From contig NC_045139.1 of NCBI RefSeq assembly GCF_008831285.2, positions 12,494,704 through 12,558,703 on the forward strand: a stretch of DNA of 64,000 bases. Reading direction: 5' to 3'. This DNA is from Nymphaea colorata. Lineage: Eukaryota; Streptophyta; Magnoliopsida; Nymphaeales; Nymphaeaceae. Shown piece after piece: positions 10,412 through 23,069 of this stretch. Within the stretch, counting starts at the first letter, position 1. Each line of letters begins with the position of its first letter. The notes beneath the pieces were generated by a model. It was not told the DNA's origin, searched no databases, and worked only from the letters and a program-made list of their open reading frames with translations. Position numbers and translations under genes: made by a program.

Positions 10412-13116
10412 CTCATGTGCCACAGACTTCTTCAAACGCTCACGTTGGGCTCTTCCATTGAAGCAGGAGTGATGAGCGTGTGGGTTCGATCGTCTCCTTC
10501 CTCGTAACGACAATTGTTACGTGAATGGCTGTACGTACAAGTTTTCTTGAATCAAGGGCAGTTGATACAACCAGATTTTGATGTATCAAGATTATTGGCT
10601 ACGCCTCTCCCTCTGATATCTCTCTCTCTCTCTCTCCATCACCTGCTTTCAGTCTCGGAGAGGAGATATAGCACGCCAAAAAGTAATCATGGTTGCTCCA
10701 TCATTCTTCCACGGCCTTTCTGGTTTAATCAAGAGATGGAGGGGAGGCATTGAACCCAGCCATTCTGTCATTGTTTCATCAACGATATCATCTTCATTTT
10801 CTCTTCAACCAAACGATTCTGATACGTAGATATAGATCGACCAATGACCAAGCTTAGTGGTGGGCAGGCAAAGGTCATGTCCCAATCTTTCTGGCTTTAA
10901 TCTGCATTCATTGTGTAGGGCATTCTCTTTCTAGAGAGAAATGGGTTTGGCTCTGCAGAGAGGAAATAACAGGACCCAAAAGATCAGGGTTTTTGTTTCT
11001 CCTCTCCATTATCTTTCCAACTTTTTCCGTGGGATCACGTGAAACGGTGTATGGGTTTGCTGGATATCCCAGCCTCAATAATGCGAAGCACGCTCGGTTC
11101 TTTATTTCTTGAAAGACGAGAAAGTCCATCAGGTAATGGGAAAATGGCCCGCGTCACGGCGACATTGCGACCGGTAGACGTCGAAATATGATTTTGCCTT
11201 CCCATGGCTTTTGGATGTTCTTCGAACATCTGAGATATTCTTCCTCGCCTCTGAATGCATTAGTAGCTCCTTTTTTTTTTATAATTTACAATGAAACAGC
11301 TCAACTGCTTGCATGTTTACAAATAACCTGCATATTATCTGGGAAAGCACTGCAGGTGAAACTCTAGCTTTATAAAACAATTTACAGATACTGCATTATA
11401 AATAAAAGGATATTATTTAACTTGTACTATTTGAACAAAAATAAAGCGCCTTTCAATAAAGTATTCCTTAGATTAATCTATATTATTTTGCTAGCTCTCC
11501 ATAATGCTAACTTTTCTTTGTTTGTTTGTAGAGGGAGAGAGAGAGAGACAGATGTGAAATTGAAAAAGGAATTGACCCAAAGGTATGGTTTGGAAGGAAT
11601 TATTTTTCATATTTAGCATAAATTAAAATAGTCCTTCTAAATAAACATTCATATTTTTCATGGTGCACTTGCCAACTAATTTATAAATTAATCAGGCTGT
11701 TATTTTTAAGTGCATCTAATATTGAGGGTTTTTTTTTAAAATTTTCTAATTGTTTAGATTTGCTTGCTGACATAAAAGAAACAGTTAAACAAAAAAGATC
11801 AAAATGGAGCATAGTTTCACTATGCCACTAACGTTGGAAGTGGTAATTGATTACTAAAAGCAAAAGCGTTTTTGTTACACCAATAAGCCTGAGCAGCTTT
11901 GCTTAAAATCTTCCGGGCAAAAGTATTGTGCAAGATACTTTCATGTATAATTTAAAAATATTACAAACTACGTTGCTCATAATCCTTTTCATAGTTAAAG
12001 ATAGAAACCCTGTATGAGATTATCAACTTAATTGGATGTGTCTCCAAATAAAATTCTATAAGATCAAAACTCATCACCCAGAATCCCTAAATTCATAGGA
12101 GTTATGAGGTCGTTTTCTTTATACCCAGTTGTAATATGATCAATAACGATCACAAATTTCATCGTTTTAATGTATATGTCCAAAAGTTTTCAAAAAAAAA
12201 AAATCACATTACGAATTTTTTTTTCGAAACTTATCCTGTTCATATATTATTTTCACAAAAACGAGATCGAAAATAGTTTCTTTCTTTTTAGTCTAAACTA
12301 AAGACTACCAACCTTGGAGTTTTATTAATGAAATAAGATGCCCGTAGCCTTTTTTGTTCCAACAACCGATGACATAGAACAAATGCAAGCTTTGGAAATT
12401 AATGAATTGAATTACTTAAGTTTCTTTTTTTCGTTTGCCATCAAAACTATTAGGCCTAGGAAAGAAAATTTTCAAAAAATAAATCTGAAATTGAGTTTGA
12501 AACTCAAAAGTGCACCTAAACTTAAAAACTGCTATAGTAATACATAGCAAGTGAATGGCATGTGTACATTATCTTTTTTACATCGTCATCACGACGCCAT
12601 ATATATGATTAGTCATAAATTCTGATAAAAGCGTAAAGAGATGATCAAGCAGTTCGCAATTAATTGGATTACTTCAGGAGGTTCGAAATTCAACAGTGCA
12701 AATTAACGTGCTTATCATGAACAATGTTCAAGATTTAAAAAGAAAACGTCTTCGGATAAAGCTTAACCCTTTCAAGATAGTGTTGCTGGTAATCAACCAT
12801 TAACTTGTCGATCCAGTGTTTCCCCCCCTACAGCAGCTTATTAAGATCGATTATTGTGACCTCTATCACATGGATATTTGGTCAGTACTGTGCCCCAGAA
12901 TGCTCCCTGCTCGGTGCTTCTATAGAACATAGTTGTGTGTCATAATGATCTACAATGTGAACTTTATTTGTATAGAATGAGATATGGTAGGTACTAGATC
13001 CTTAGGTGCTTATGAACTCGTAAGGATTAGCAGATAATCTTTTTAAGATAGATGATCAATAGAAAAATAAGGAGAAAAAGTTGTTAAATGATGTTGGGAC
13101 TAAAATATGGTATCCC

Positions 13117-13120
<4 letters not shown>
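10325..13120. other. intergenic DNA, no gene recognised
   Basis: It contains a (TA)n run at 10374-10410, a CT microsatellite near 10617-10640, and AT-rich sequence with poly-A and poly-T tracts (around 11270, 11730, 12190). Short open frames such as 10514-10753 and 12338-12547 have no recognisable domain, no supporting splice pattern and low-complexity content. I see nothing else supportable. Confidence 0.5.
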
Positions 13121-13201
<81 letters not shown>

Positions 13202-13205
13202 AGAG
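13121..13205. repeat. compound (TA)n(GA)n microsatellite
   Basis: About 18 TA dinucleotides run directly into about 18 GA dinucleotides with a few interruptions at the end. Open frames through it are artefacts of the repeat. Confidence 0.95.
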
Positions 13206-14004
13206 ATAGAATTTGGTGTACAACAGATCACTCGAGTCAGGGACAAAAAACGAACCTCTTAAATTGTTGATAAAAAGAAATTTTTTAAGCATACTATTGT
13301 ATTATGTTTAGAATTAATCACTATTTTCACTTAATGTAAAACATGTCATAAGTGACGTTGTTTTCATAAAAGGTGTTGATTTATTATATTACTAAAACTT
13401 TTGATGCTGGAGGAAACATTCATTTCTAATTTGATTATTATAACACTGTAATAAAACTAAAAAAAATGGACAAAGAAATATTTAACAATCAATTTTGAGG
13501 AGTCTAGCTTTTGTTCAGGAACCTACTTAGTGGCTTTTGTCAAGATCTATTCATTTCTGCTGCCAACCATGAATTGGAAAGATCTGAATTCATTGTTCTC
13601 GCTCTTCCTGATAATTTGGGTGCTTGAAGGAAGCCCCGAACATGCTGCCGCATGTACCGCCTTCCAAAGTGCCACGATTTTGTCTAATGTAGCACACCAA
13701 GATTGGTGGCCTGATATATTCATATCCAATAGCAACGACACGCAAATGACTAACGTTTATTAAGGAGAATACGGAAGTCCACCTCATGACAAGCGAAACA
13801 AGCTCAATAGAGAGTACTCTCTCTCTCTCTTCCGTTTCTTTTCCTTCGAATCCATTTTTTCTCCCATATATGGATCGGGCTGACTTCAAACTTGTTTATA
13901 ACTGTCTCGAACTAAAAAACTGTAAAGTAATAATATCTTTTTATAATGGAGAAACAAGGGAGGTTGTGGAATTACATATATCTGTGGCAGAGTCATGTTG
14001 TTGC
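13206..14004. other. intergenic DNA, no gene recognised
   Basis: AT-rich sequence. The open frame at 13530-13763 (77 codons) and the overlapping - strand frames have no recognisable domain. Nothing else is visible. Confidence 0.4.
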
Positions 14005-14547
14005 TAGAGCTGCACATTAGCCAAGTCTAGCTCAAGTTAGGCCAGTTCAAGCTCGGCTCAATACAAAAAACTCAAGCTTAAACTCGAGTCGAGTTTTATA
14101 GAACAAGTTTGAGCTCGACTCGACAATACAACATTGAGCTTGAACTCGACTCGTTTAACTCGTTTATGTTGAGCATGTCTCATTTTTTAACTTGTTAACT
14201 CGTTTAGTTTATGTTAAACAAATCGAGTTCTTACAACTCGAACTCGACTGGTTTAATATTTTGAGCATACAGACTTATTGTGCAGACCTAGTTGTCATTA
14301 CTGTGGGTAATTCTTCACACCAGTCCATAAAATTTGTTTTATTTACATATAAATGTTTTATGTTAAGCGTGTCTCGTTTTTTAACTCGTTAACTTGTTTA
14401 GTTGTCACTTATTTAACTGTTTTTTCATTATGACTCAACATTTATTATATATAGTCAAGTTGAGTGAGTTTAAACAAGTCGAATTCTTGCAACTCTAACT
14501 CGACTGATTTAATATTTCGAGTATACACGACTTATTGTGCAGCCCTA
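14005..14547. mobile_element. hAT-like MITE with a tandemly duplicated right part
   Basis: The left end TAGAGCTGCACA (14005-14016) pairs with TGTGCAGACCTA ending at 14290 and again with TGTGCAGCCCTA ending at 14547. The flanking octamers resemble one another (GTTGTTGC before; GTTGTCAT and GTTGTCAC after). The interior is rich in CTCGA and GAGCTCG motifs. The block ending at 14290, plus the next ~45 bp of flank (CACCAGTCCATAAAATTTG), is repeated about 255 bp further on. This indicates a tandem duplication after insertion. Confidence 0.6.
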
Positions 14548-16194
14548 GTTGTCACTGCTGTGGATAATTGTCCACACCAGTCCATAAAATTTGCTTCATT
14601 ACATGTAGATGTTTTATCGGTCACCTTTTGTGCTACTTGCGTAAAAATCTCTAGCTTGGCCACTTATGCCCGTAGTTTGATTTACTAGACTCACTTTGGT
14701 TTAACAAAATGGGATCTTCAGTGGTGTCCTTCACTAAAAAATAAGAGAGACGGACGGATAGAGCAAGGAATTTTTCCGGTGCCCACGAAGTACGCCGCTA
14801 ATTGATGGGTCTTAAAGCTGTGGGGTCGATAGTCCTTGTGATATGTTAAAATCTTTACATACGGCACAAAGGAACTTGAGTGGAATGAATGCATGGTAAG
14901 TACAGGAATCTAGGCCACCAGAGTTAGGCCGCACATTGTTGAGCCTAACTTTGCTAGCAAAAGTGGGAGCACAAACGGAGTGAACAACTAAAAGACATTT
15001 TCTCTCCCTAACTTGCGCCCACATACATAATTTTGATATGGGCTGAGAATCGATTAAGAGCGCACTCATCAATGGGGAGCAGTTGCAATGACCGCTCTTT
15101 TCCATAAACAATGGATGAAAGGACTGCACATAAGTTGATCTATTGTGGTCGAGTCATGGCAAATACATAAATGACTAAATGGTTCTAGTAAAATTGAAAT
15201 ATGCCCGATGGCTAAATATTTTAAAAGTCACATTCTTATACCATAAACTATTGCTAGTACTTTTGTTACATGTTTTTTTTTTTTTTTCTCAATCTCTTTT
15301 ATATAATATATATGTGTGTGTGGATTTTCTCGGCTGTCCGAATGCTCTCACCTGTCATATATGCAACCAGATGCATCTACTAGATGGACGGATGGCGAAA
15401 GGATTTAACCTCCCTTATATATAATGCCGAATAAAATTATTGTTCAATCTGTTAAAGTCAGCAAACGGACGTTCAACTGATGAGAGAAATTATCAAATAG
15501 CTGACTGCTTAGTTATTGAAAGCATTAATTTTTATATAAGATGACTAAAGTATTTCTGTTTGAAGGCAAACATATATTTTGTCAGCCAAAGAAAGTCATG
15601 CGTAAAAGATACTTTTATCATTTTATGTCAAAAAATTATTTTTTTCTTTCATTAGAAAGCTGTTTGAAGTTTTTTCTGAAAAGTTGAATCCTTATTTGTT
15701 ATCTTGTAAAAAAAAAAAAGATTATTTGCCCCAAACATTAGGCGCTTCTTTGTAATTGATTCTCCGGGAAACTATCCCAAGACCCAACACACATAAAGGG
15801 CAACAAGCAAGATCACGTGTGATTGCCTAAAACTGATGTTGTCGACATCGATATAAGCACCGTATCTGTTTGCTGACCCACAGATATATACAGTGTAATA
15901 CCCACATACGTCAGCCAATATCACCCCAGTTTTAGTCTCTTTTGTTTTAATATAAATAATTAATATTTTAAAATATCTTAATTTGATTAAAAACTAAGGG
16001 CATGTGAACGTCAGCGACAATAGATTGGTTACCACAGTTGGAGTAATACGGTATTTGTCGAAGGAGCAATTAAGATTTCATTCAATCGCCCAACAAAAGA
16101 ACCGAAGCTCCCAGCCTTTTTCCATGGCCGATATGCTCTTATTTTGAAATATGTAACATAAAGCCATGACTGTGATTTAACTAGTTGTTGATTT
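14548..16194. other. intergenic DNA, no gene recognised
   Basis: A - strand frame at 15129-14812 is open for 105 codons without a recognisable domain. A poly-T tract lies near 15271-15288. No splice-consistent gene or element ends were found. Confidence 0.4.
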
Positions 16195-16380
16195 TAGGGC
16201 GGAGCTAGGAAATTTTCATCAATCATAGAAGCAAAACTATAGTTTCAAAATTTTAACGAGAGTTGAAATACAATTTTTCAGATTTTTTTGTATATGTTAA
16301 ACCAAAAACTTTTAAATTTATATATAAATTTTTATTTTTGAAAAATCTGAAGGGGGCCAAAGACCCTGCCTCCGGCCCTG
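16195..16380. mobile_element. hAT-type MITE, copy B
   Basis: A 186-bp element. The left end TAGGGCGGAGCTAGG and right end CCTCCGGCCCTG are imperfect inverted repeats related to copy A. A perfect 8-bp duplication, GTTGATTT, flanks it at 16187-16194 and 16381-16388. Non-coding, with an AT-rich centre. Confidence 0.78.
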
Positions 16381-17089
16381 GTTGATTTCCCTCAATTTTT
16401 ATTACATCAATCGGTGAACTTCCCGCCAATTCTCTTAGTCTTTTGGATTCCCTTAAGATAGCAATGTTGGTATCCCACTAGGCATTGATTTTGGAAAGAA
16501 AGAAACAACAGGAGGCAAGAAACACACTTGATTAGTATACAGCAGCAGTTTGCCTTAGAGAATTTAAATTGGGAAATAGATAGATCTATACAACAGATGA
16601 TAATAATTTCTAACAGTACAATGAACAATATGAAGGTCCAAATGAATTAGAAAGTCATGATGTCCTTTGTATACCATGCACAATCTAAAAATTCCACATA
16701 AAAAAGAAAAGAAAAGAAAAGAAAAGCGCCAGTCAAATTAGCTTCAAAACAGCAACCTCAATCCGAATCAACGCCCCTCAATACCATTAAGATCACGCCC
16801 TTTAAGATCAAACCGAAGAAGTAGTTGATACACTATAATGCCAAAAGAGAAAAGTGGACACACATGATTCTTTTGCAAACTTCCAGCGAAAATGATACAT
16901 AAACGGAGGGGGGACATGATGAGTGTAAGTAGAAGCATCATCGTGGAAGGCGGGCAGGAGGCCGAAGTGTAGGAAGCTGCAGAGTTGATTAGATGATGCC
17001 AGATCGATTCCCCCTGCTGCACTTTATGTGTGTAAAGCCAGGTAGTGGAGACCCCACTTTCGGTCTATTTAGTTAGGTGCATGATCAAC
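16381..17089. other. intergenic DNA, no gene recognised
   Basis: It includes a (GAAAA)n-like purine run near 16703-16727. The - strand frames at 16407-16628 and 16768-17022 show no domain. Confidence 0.4.
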
Positions 17090-17288
17090 CGGGGGCGGAG
17101 GGAAGGGGGCCGGCAGGGGCCTTGGGCCCTCTTGAGTTTTTAAAAACTTTAAAATTTTATATGTAAATTTAAAAAATTTTAGTTTAATATATAAAAAAAG
17201 TTTGAAATTTTTTTATTTCGGCCCGTTGTTAAAATTTTAAAACTATAATTTAGCTTCTGCGACAAAAAAACTACTGACTTCACCCCGG
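17090..17288. mobile_element. degenerate hAT-type MITE, copy C
   Basis: The left end CGGGGGCGGAGGGAAGGG closely resembles the left end of copy A (CAGGGGCGGAGGGAGGG), and the AT-rich middle is like copy B. The right end near TTCACCCCGG is degraded and no 8-bp duplication is visible. It is assigned by similarity to the other copies only. Confidence 0.5.
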
Positions 17289-17745
17289 CCGGAAAGCAAA
17301 GCAATTGTTCCTTTAAAAAACATTTGGGCGACATTCCATCCTTTAAATATATTATTCACGGGCCCTTCTCTTTAAAATACATATTTATTCAACGTAAATA
17401 CTAGCCATAGCGTCAGTGGCTGTGATTGCTGTCGGAAAAGTAAATTATGATATTAATGAGGAAACATAACTAACCCATTTGAGAAATTAAACAATATGCA
17501 TCTTAATTTTAGTAGCTTGATAGTGTAAAAAGTCAACCATGCAAGAACGGAAAACAGCTTTTCTAGACGCGACCATGCACGCATAAACATACGTTCTCCC
17601 TTTCTATCTCTCTTCCTACACCTTTATATGATAGAATTGGTGAAAATTGTTTAGGCCGATGATTTTAAGAACATTATAAACTAAAGATTAAGTTGAAAAA
17701 ATAAGAACCTTGGTTGCAGTTTCAAGACATTGAAATGTCCCTTAA
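17289..17745. other. intergenic DNA, no gene recognised
   Basis: AT-rich, without element ends or coding signals that I can support. Confidence 0.4.
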
Positions 17746-18611
17746 GGGGGCGTTTGTTTATGTCCCCTTGTTTGGAGGTGAAATTTCACCAGGGAAGGGA
17801 AAAGTCCTCCCCTGGTAAAGGGTGGAAGAGTTGAAATTTCACCTTACCTGAAACACTGTAAAATTTCACCTGGTGGAATTTATTGATGCTTGATGGTTAA
17901 AATAGAGGAAAAGATAGAAAAACAGTTTAACTATTTACAACAATTAAACATAACGTAATAAAAATTATCAAGCGACCCCAAAAAATAAAATACCGCACGA
18001 ATTATCTTGGCCTTTACAAAATTAACAAAATCACACAACAAATGAGCATAACTGGCAAAAAAAATGATGAAGCAATTATAATGAACATTAAAGATGTGGT
18101 TCTGTTCATGTAGAGAATGTCGGTGGGATTTAGTCGTGAATGCTGCAACCTGACCATTTTCTGCAGAAGGAAGAAAAGGAAAACTTAAAATAAAGCAAGA
18201 ATATGGCAATGGATCATGTCATAAGCGGATGTTTGCTGTTACCAACTTATTTCATTGGTCGACTTAAACATGATTGATTAACTGTTAGTGGCCACTTTCC
18301 ATGTGGTGAAGCAAAGGTTTTTACAAAGATAATCAAGACTATGAACTTTCTGTCTTTGGCTGCCATATGGTACCGTATCAAACCAACAACATAAATGGGG
18401 AAAAAAAGATGCGTGCTCCTAATGAACACTTGAGCAAACATTTTCAGCACAACAATGCAATGGGAAAAAGAGATTACCAGCTGAAGGGGGAAAGAAAACA
18501 ATGGGGAAACGAACAAGAGAGTGAGCAATTGGTGGAAACAACTTCTAACAATAACATGTGACGAGCAGAAGGGGCAACGACGAAAGGGGGAACAGCAGAA
18601 GGGGGAATGTA

Positions 18612-18664
<53 letters not shown>

Positions 18665-18973
18665 GAGGGAAAGGGACGCAGGTGAAGAATGGAGCATTAC
18701 CTGCAACCATGTCACCAAGGTTTTTTCAGGTGGCAATGGGAAGAGCTTCTTGCGCAGCAAAGGGAGACTCCATGCTTTGCTTCTTCAGCAGCAACCAGAC
18801 GCAGCTGAGGAACTTTACCACGGTAAATAGTTGGATCCCCTGCGTCCGACTATTTTCCCTGGTAAAATTCATCGACAAAGCTCCCTTTTCCTTGGTAAAT
18901 TTTTCAGTGTTTGTTGGCGGAGGGGACATTAGTACCAATTCCCCAGAGTTTCAACGGACAAACAAACGTCCCC
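17746..18973. mobile_element. PIF/Harbinger (Tourist-like) non-autonomous element, 1.2 kb
   Basis: The ends GGGGGCGTTTGTTT and AAACAAACGTCCCC are a near-perfect 14-bp inverted repeat. They are flanked on both sides by TAA (17743-17745 and 18974-18976), the 3-bp target duplication typical of PIF/Harbinger elements. Subterminal regions hold repeated motifs such as GAAATTTCACC on the left and related GGTAAA motifs on the right. A (GT)n(GA)n microsatellite sits at about 18609-18662. No transposase or Myb-like protein is encoded; the open frames through the microsatellite are artefacts. Confidence 0.75.
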
Positions 18974-19742
18974 TAAAGGAAAAAGGGGTTCTCGACTAAG
19001 AGGATTCATTTGTTTCCTCTTTCGAAGGAATAGTAAGTCTGTTCAAAATACAACTGGTTAATTTTCAATTTTTTTTCAACTTAATATGTACCATATGATC
19101 TGTTAAAATCAAAAGCCTAAGAAATTTTCCTCATGTGGCATATGAGGGTCTGGTAGTTACTCATTTTTCTATACAGGCACACACATATACACACACAAAA
19201 GGGAAGGCAGTCGAAGTATTATATATAAGAACTTTTGTCTAATTCTTAGAATAAAAAGAATTTGAGTCTTGGAATACTTGAAACTTTAATGCTATTTTAC
19301 TTGAACTAATATCAAGGGGAGATTGGCGTCCAAAGCTCGTAGGGATAATGCGGTCTTGACCACTGAATCTTAAGAATCTTACTTCCCGGCATCGACATAT
19401 TTGAACTATAGCGTTACGTTTTTGTAGAGAAATCTGGTCACCCATGCACTTTGTTTGGTAGCGGCTGCGTGGTTTGGTGCCCCCTTACAATATAGTGACA
19501 AACAACTTGTACTTGAAGAATGTAACTAGACACAATCTGGCTCATTCACTAATACTTTGTGCTTCATCCTGCTTTGTGGTGATTTCAGATACCACTAACC
19601 ATTTACTGTAGCTACTCGCTCTCTCTCTCTCTCCCCCCTATATGTACATACACACACATACACGTATATGTATGTTAGATAGCTTTCCACGCTTATGAAT
19701 TTTATCAATTGAATACGTCTTGCATCTATGTAAATTATCTAA
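18974..19742. other. intergenic DNA, no gene recognised
   Basis: A short CT run near 19618-19632 and CA/TA runs near 19645-19670. Nothing codes recognisably. Confidence 0.4.
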
Positions 19743-20287
19743 TAAGGGTGGGCACGAGCTGGGTACCTAACAGATAGATAGATATCTGGCCCATGATGGG
19801 TATGGCTTGGGCTAGCTATTTGTTATTTAGGTTGGCTCAAAAAACAAAAAAAAAAAAAGCCTGTTTTGCTGAGCTGCTCCAAGTAGGTTATTGGTGGGTC
19901 CCAGTCAGCCTGATATATGTATTTAAAACTCATATCTCCACATTTTTTATTTATTTATTCTCTTTCACTCGTTATACGTAGACATGATGCTAGCATACAA
20001 ACTTTTGGTGTGTGTCTTTAATAGTTCCTTTAGAAATTCTTTGTGTGTTGTTGATGGTTCTCTTAAAAATTTGACACATCGTTATGTGTTTTTGAAATAT
20101 TAAAAAAATGAAACATTAAGGATTTCAAATAAGGGAAGACATCGAACTGGGTACTCGATGGGCATGAAGTTGACGGTTGCAACAACTAAGCGGGGTGGGT
20201 TTGAGCTGCCAACAAGAGCTTCGGGCTAGCCCAAACTCAAGTTTGTCAAGTCTTGGGTCGGCTCGGTCCGCCCCATGCCCAGCCTTA
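19743..20287. mobile_element. MITE-like inverted-repeat element (possibly two overlapping copies)
   Basis: TAAGGGTGGGCACG at 19743 pairs with the right end whose reverse complement reads TAAGGCTGGGCATG, ending at 20287. A second left-end-like sequence (TAAGGGAAGACATCGAACTGGGTA) begins at 20130 and shares GAGCTGGGTA-type sequence with the first. This suggests a nested or duplicated copy. No clear target duplication is seen. Confidence 0.45.
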
Positions 20288-22690
20288 AGTGGGTACCCTC
20301 TCTCTATCTCCAACATGTGAATCCATTTAAATTAGTTCTTGGGGCCCGTTTGGATCCTATTACCAGTCACGGTGCATTGCATAAAGCCTTCCGGAACTCG
20401 ATCCCTTCCTTTTCAGATCGAGAGAAACTTGCCAGCACCAAATTCTGAGGCAAATTAAATATCTGATGGAAAATATCTTAAGCGGAGCCCCCTGTCCTTG
20501 ACCGTCTTTTGGAAGCAGCAACAAAATTTGTTTAGAAACTTGCTTTCTTGAAGAGACGGAGGCTGATTAGGTTGCGTGCCTGGGGCGGAACGCAGAGCCT
20601 CTTGTTAGTCCATCCCTCTCACCCCGGCACATCAGCTTTTTGAGCCCAACCTCGCCCTTTCTCCTTCTCTTCAACTTGTCATTGCCCCCACACCCACTTC
20701 AGCTTTGCAAATCCAGCTGCACGAATACCAGGTTTTTACGAAACTGAGCTTTGTTTCGTGGCATAATCAAAATGATGTTTTGAAGGCAAAACTTCTTTTT
20801 AAGCATGCATCCAAATGCGGTTTGTAATTTATAGAGAACCTTATATATATATATATACTTTGGTTACAATGAATGAATGAAAACGAAGAACTTCTCCTAA
20901 AGCCAAGGAGCAGTTACATGAGGATTTATTTCTGAATTATTTGAATCCATCCTTCCGTCGAATGGAAATCTGTGCACCATTTGGTATTACATAAAAATGC
21001 ACCTTTGTCGCATTGCCTGGCATCATGGGATGTTTGCTTGCAAGCGGCGTTATATATGCTGGTTGTTCACACTTAGCCGGTTTTGATGGTTTCCCAAGAC
21101 CACAGTTTTATTAACCAACACCTCGTTCAAGGTGGAAGTTGATAAGATGGCATGCGACCAAGTGCAGCTAATTAGTTGCTCACTAGGGAAATCCATTAAG
21201 CTGACGCATCTCCCTCCCCACACCCACACTGTAGGAAAAGTTGATTGTACTCAATTGTCCATCTGGTTTAACTTCTAGAAGCCCTCCATGTTTGAATGCA
21301 GATCCAGTGCGTGGACAATTTGTTTCCGACTCTTCATTAATCCAACGGTGCTCAAACAAGCTCCAACCAATTGTTAATTTTTATCTGTTGTCAAGATGAC
21401 CTCATAGCCTTTGAGAGATTTTGATATAATATCCAAGCTGAAGATTTGAGAGCCTAAACTAATGACCATATTTAGAAAGTTTTGACCTCAAAGTCTTTTT
21501 TAGAGCGGATGAATAAATATGAGGTAGTCGCTTTATCTCTCAGTCAGATGATGTTAGTAGTATAAAATATTCGTTCTCATCACCTGGAATAAATATAAGA
21601 TAACCGTCATTCAGTATCATGGATTTATGTTTTACCTGCAGTACCGAGATATACAAATCGCGCGCGCATGAGTAAGGATCATGAAGTAATTACTAATAAG
21701 ATAGTGGTAGATGAGATAGAGAAAACACTAGAAAAATTAATGAAACATAACATGCTATCGAATGTAAGATTTGCTAAGTAAAAGGCGACAATAAGATACT
21801 AATTATGAGAAGACGTAACAAGCAAGGAAGATGAGTGAAAACTGGAAAGGAGCACTTGAAAGCGATCGACGTGAGAAGCAAGTAAAAAGTGCATGCCGTC
21901 CCTGTCAGAAGGAAGCGCGATTCCTAACTTGAGAGAGCGCGCTTCAGAAGAAGGTGGAATGATGTGCACATTAACCAAATACTTTTTTTCTGCAATTAAC
22001 ATTTTCGAGTCACTTTAATTATTAAGCTGTTTCAAAAGTTAATTTTTCATGTTTAAAATGCTAATTTCTGTGATTAAACCACTTCATTTGGATGCACAAT
22101 TGAGATTCATTGTTTGCGCCCAAAAAAAAAATAAAGAACTCTAAACAAACCACTGAATCTAGCAAGGTCCTCAGTTCGACCTGCTAATGAAAACCGATTA
22201 TGTCCTTGTGCTTGCAGTCTTGCTTTGTCTGATCCATTCCTCGTCCACTATTCATTTCTTTTTGGGTCTGAAAGAGAAGTCAACATGAATTCTTCTTTCC
22301 TACTGCACCAAATCAAGCAGTATGAATTGCTTCTGTAGCATTAGTTCTTTTGAAGAGAGAAGCTAAAAGAAAGTGTTTTCTAGATGTAATTAACTTCACA
22401 ACCTATAGTTTTATACTCGATTTCACCTTCATCCTTATCTTCCAACTGGAAAAAGTGAAGCCATGCAATTTTATTTGATATCTTCTTCCTCTCTCCCCCT
22501 AAAAAATTTATAGAGAGAAAGAGAGAAAAAAAAAAAAAACCTTATGCAACGAAAGACTGAAGCAGTGCTAAAAATTTCTGACTCAGGGTGTACTAGTGAT
22601 TATTCTTAATGACATCAACATATAAATGGAAAAAATTGCTTTAAGGTATCAATACAAAAAATAAGTATTTTTTGTGGTGCCTGTGTAAGC
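20288..22690. other. intergenic DNA, no gene recognised
   Basis: A possible MITE left end, GGGGCCCGTTTGGATCC, is at 20341-20357. A loosely matching inverted end, GCATCCAAATGCGG, is at about 20808-20821, but there is no convincing duplication. A (TA)n run is near 20843-20858. No coding region was recognised. Confidence 0.35.
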
Positions 22691-22697
22691 AATTGCC

Positions 22698-22703
22698 CAC
22701 GTG
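22698..22703 (+). promoter_or_regulatory. G-box (CACGTG) upstream of LAZY-like gene
   Basis: CACGTG, the core bound by plant bZIP and bHLH/PIF factors, lies about 370 bp upstream of the LAZY start codon. A second copy lies at 22761-22766 and an ABRE-like CACGCGTG follows. Function is inferred from position only. Confidence 0.4.
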
Positions 22704-22760
22704 TTGCCCACACCTGCCTCTACTCCTTGACTGAAAAATTCAGATTGATTATCATCCCTA

Positions 22761-22766
22761 CACGTG
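22761..22766 (+). promoter_or_regulatory. second G-box (CACGTG) upstream of LAZY-like gene
   Basis: CACGTG within TACACGTGCAAC, about 300 bp before the LAZY start codon. The transcription start is not known, so this could be promoter or 5' leader. Confidence 0.35.
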
Positions 22767-23069
22767 CAACAAGACGAGATTTCACGCGTGTCACGGTAAA
22801 GAGTGGGGCCAAATTGGCAATGAGAGGTCCTTTACCCGATCCCTTGTCATAGACATAAACCCTGATATTGACAAGTAGGTTCCAACAACACCTTTGGACC
22901 CTTCTCTATGTTGTATGCGTTGCCAACCCCTCTATAGCTCCCTCCTCTTCCTCTTCTCCTCCATCAACCCCATCTTTTCTGCCCATCCCAACTCCTCTCG
23001 AGCTCAAGCTTCTCCCCCAGTTCCCCACCAACACTCTAGCTCCCTCCTTCTTTCTTGCAACCAAAGGTG

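Noticed and set aside
13056-13292. Open frames through (TA)n(GA)n, also at 18474-18999, 36169-36429 and 43747-44087
   Set aside because: Dinucleotide repeats are open in several frames on both strands; no domain or conserved sequence.
20341-20822. A MITE bounded by GGGGCCCGTTTGGATCC and GCATCCAAATGCGG
   Set aside because: The inverted match is weak and no flanking duplication is visible. Kept only as a remark.
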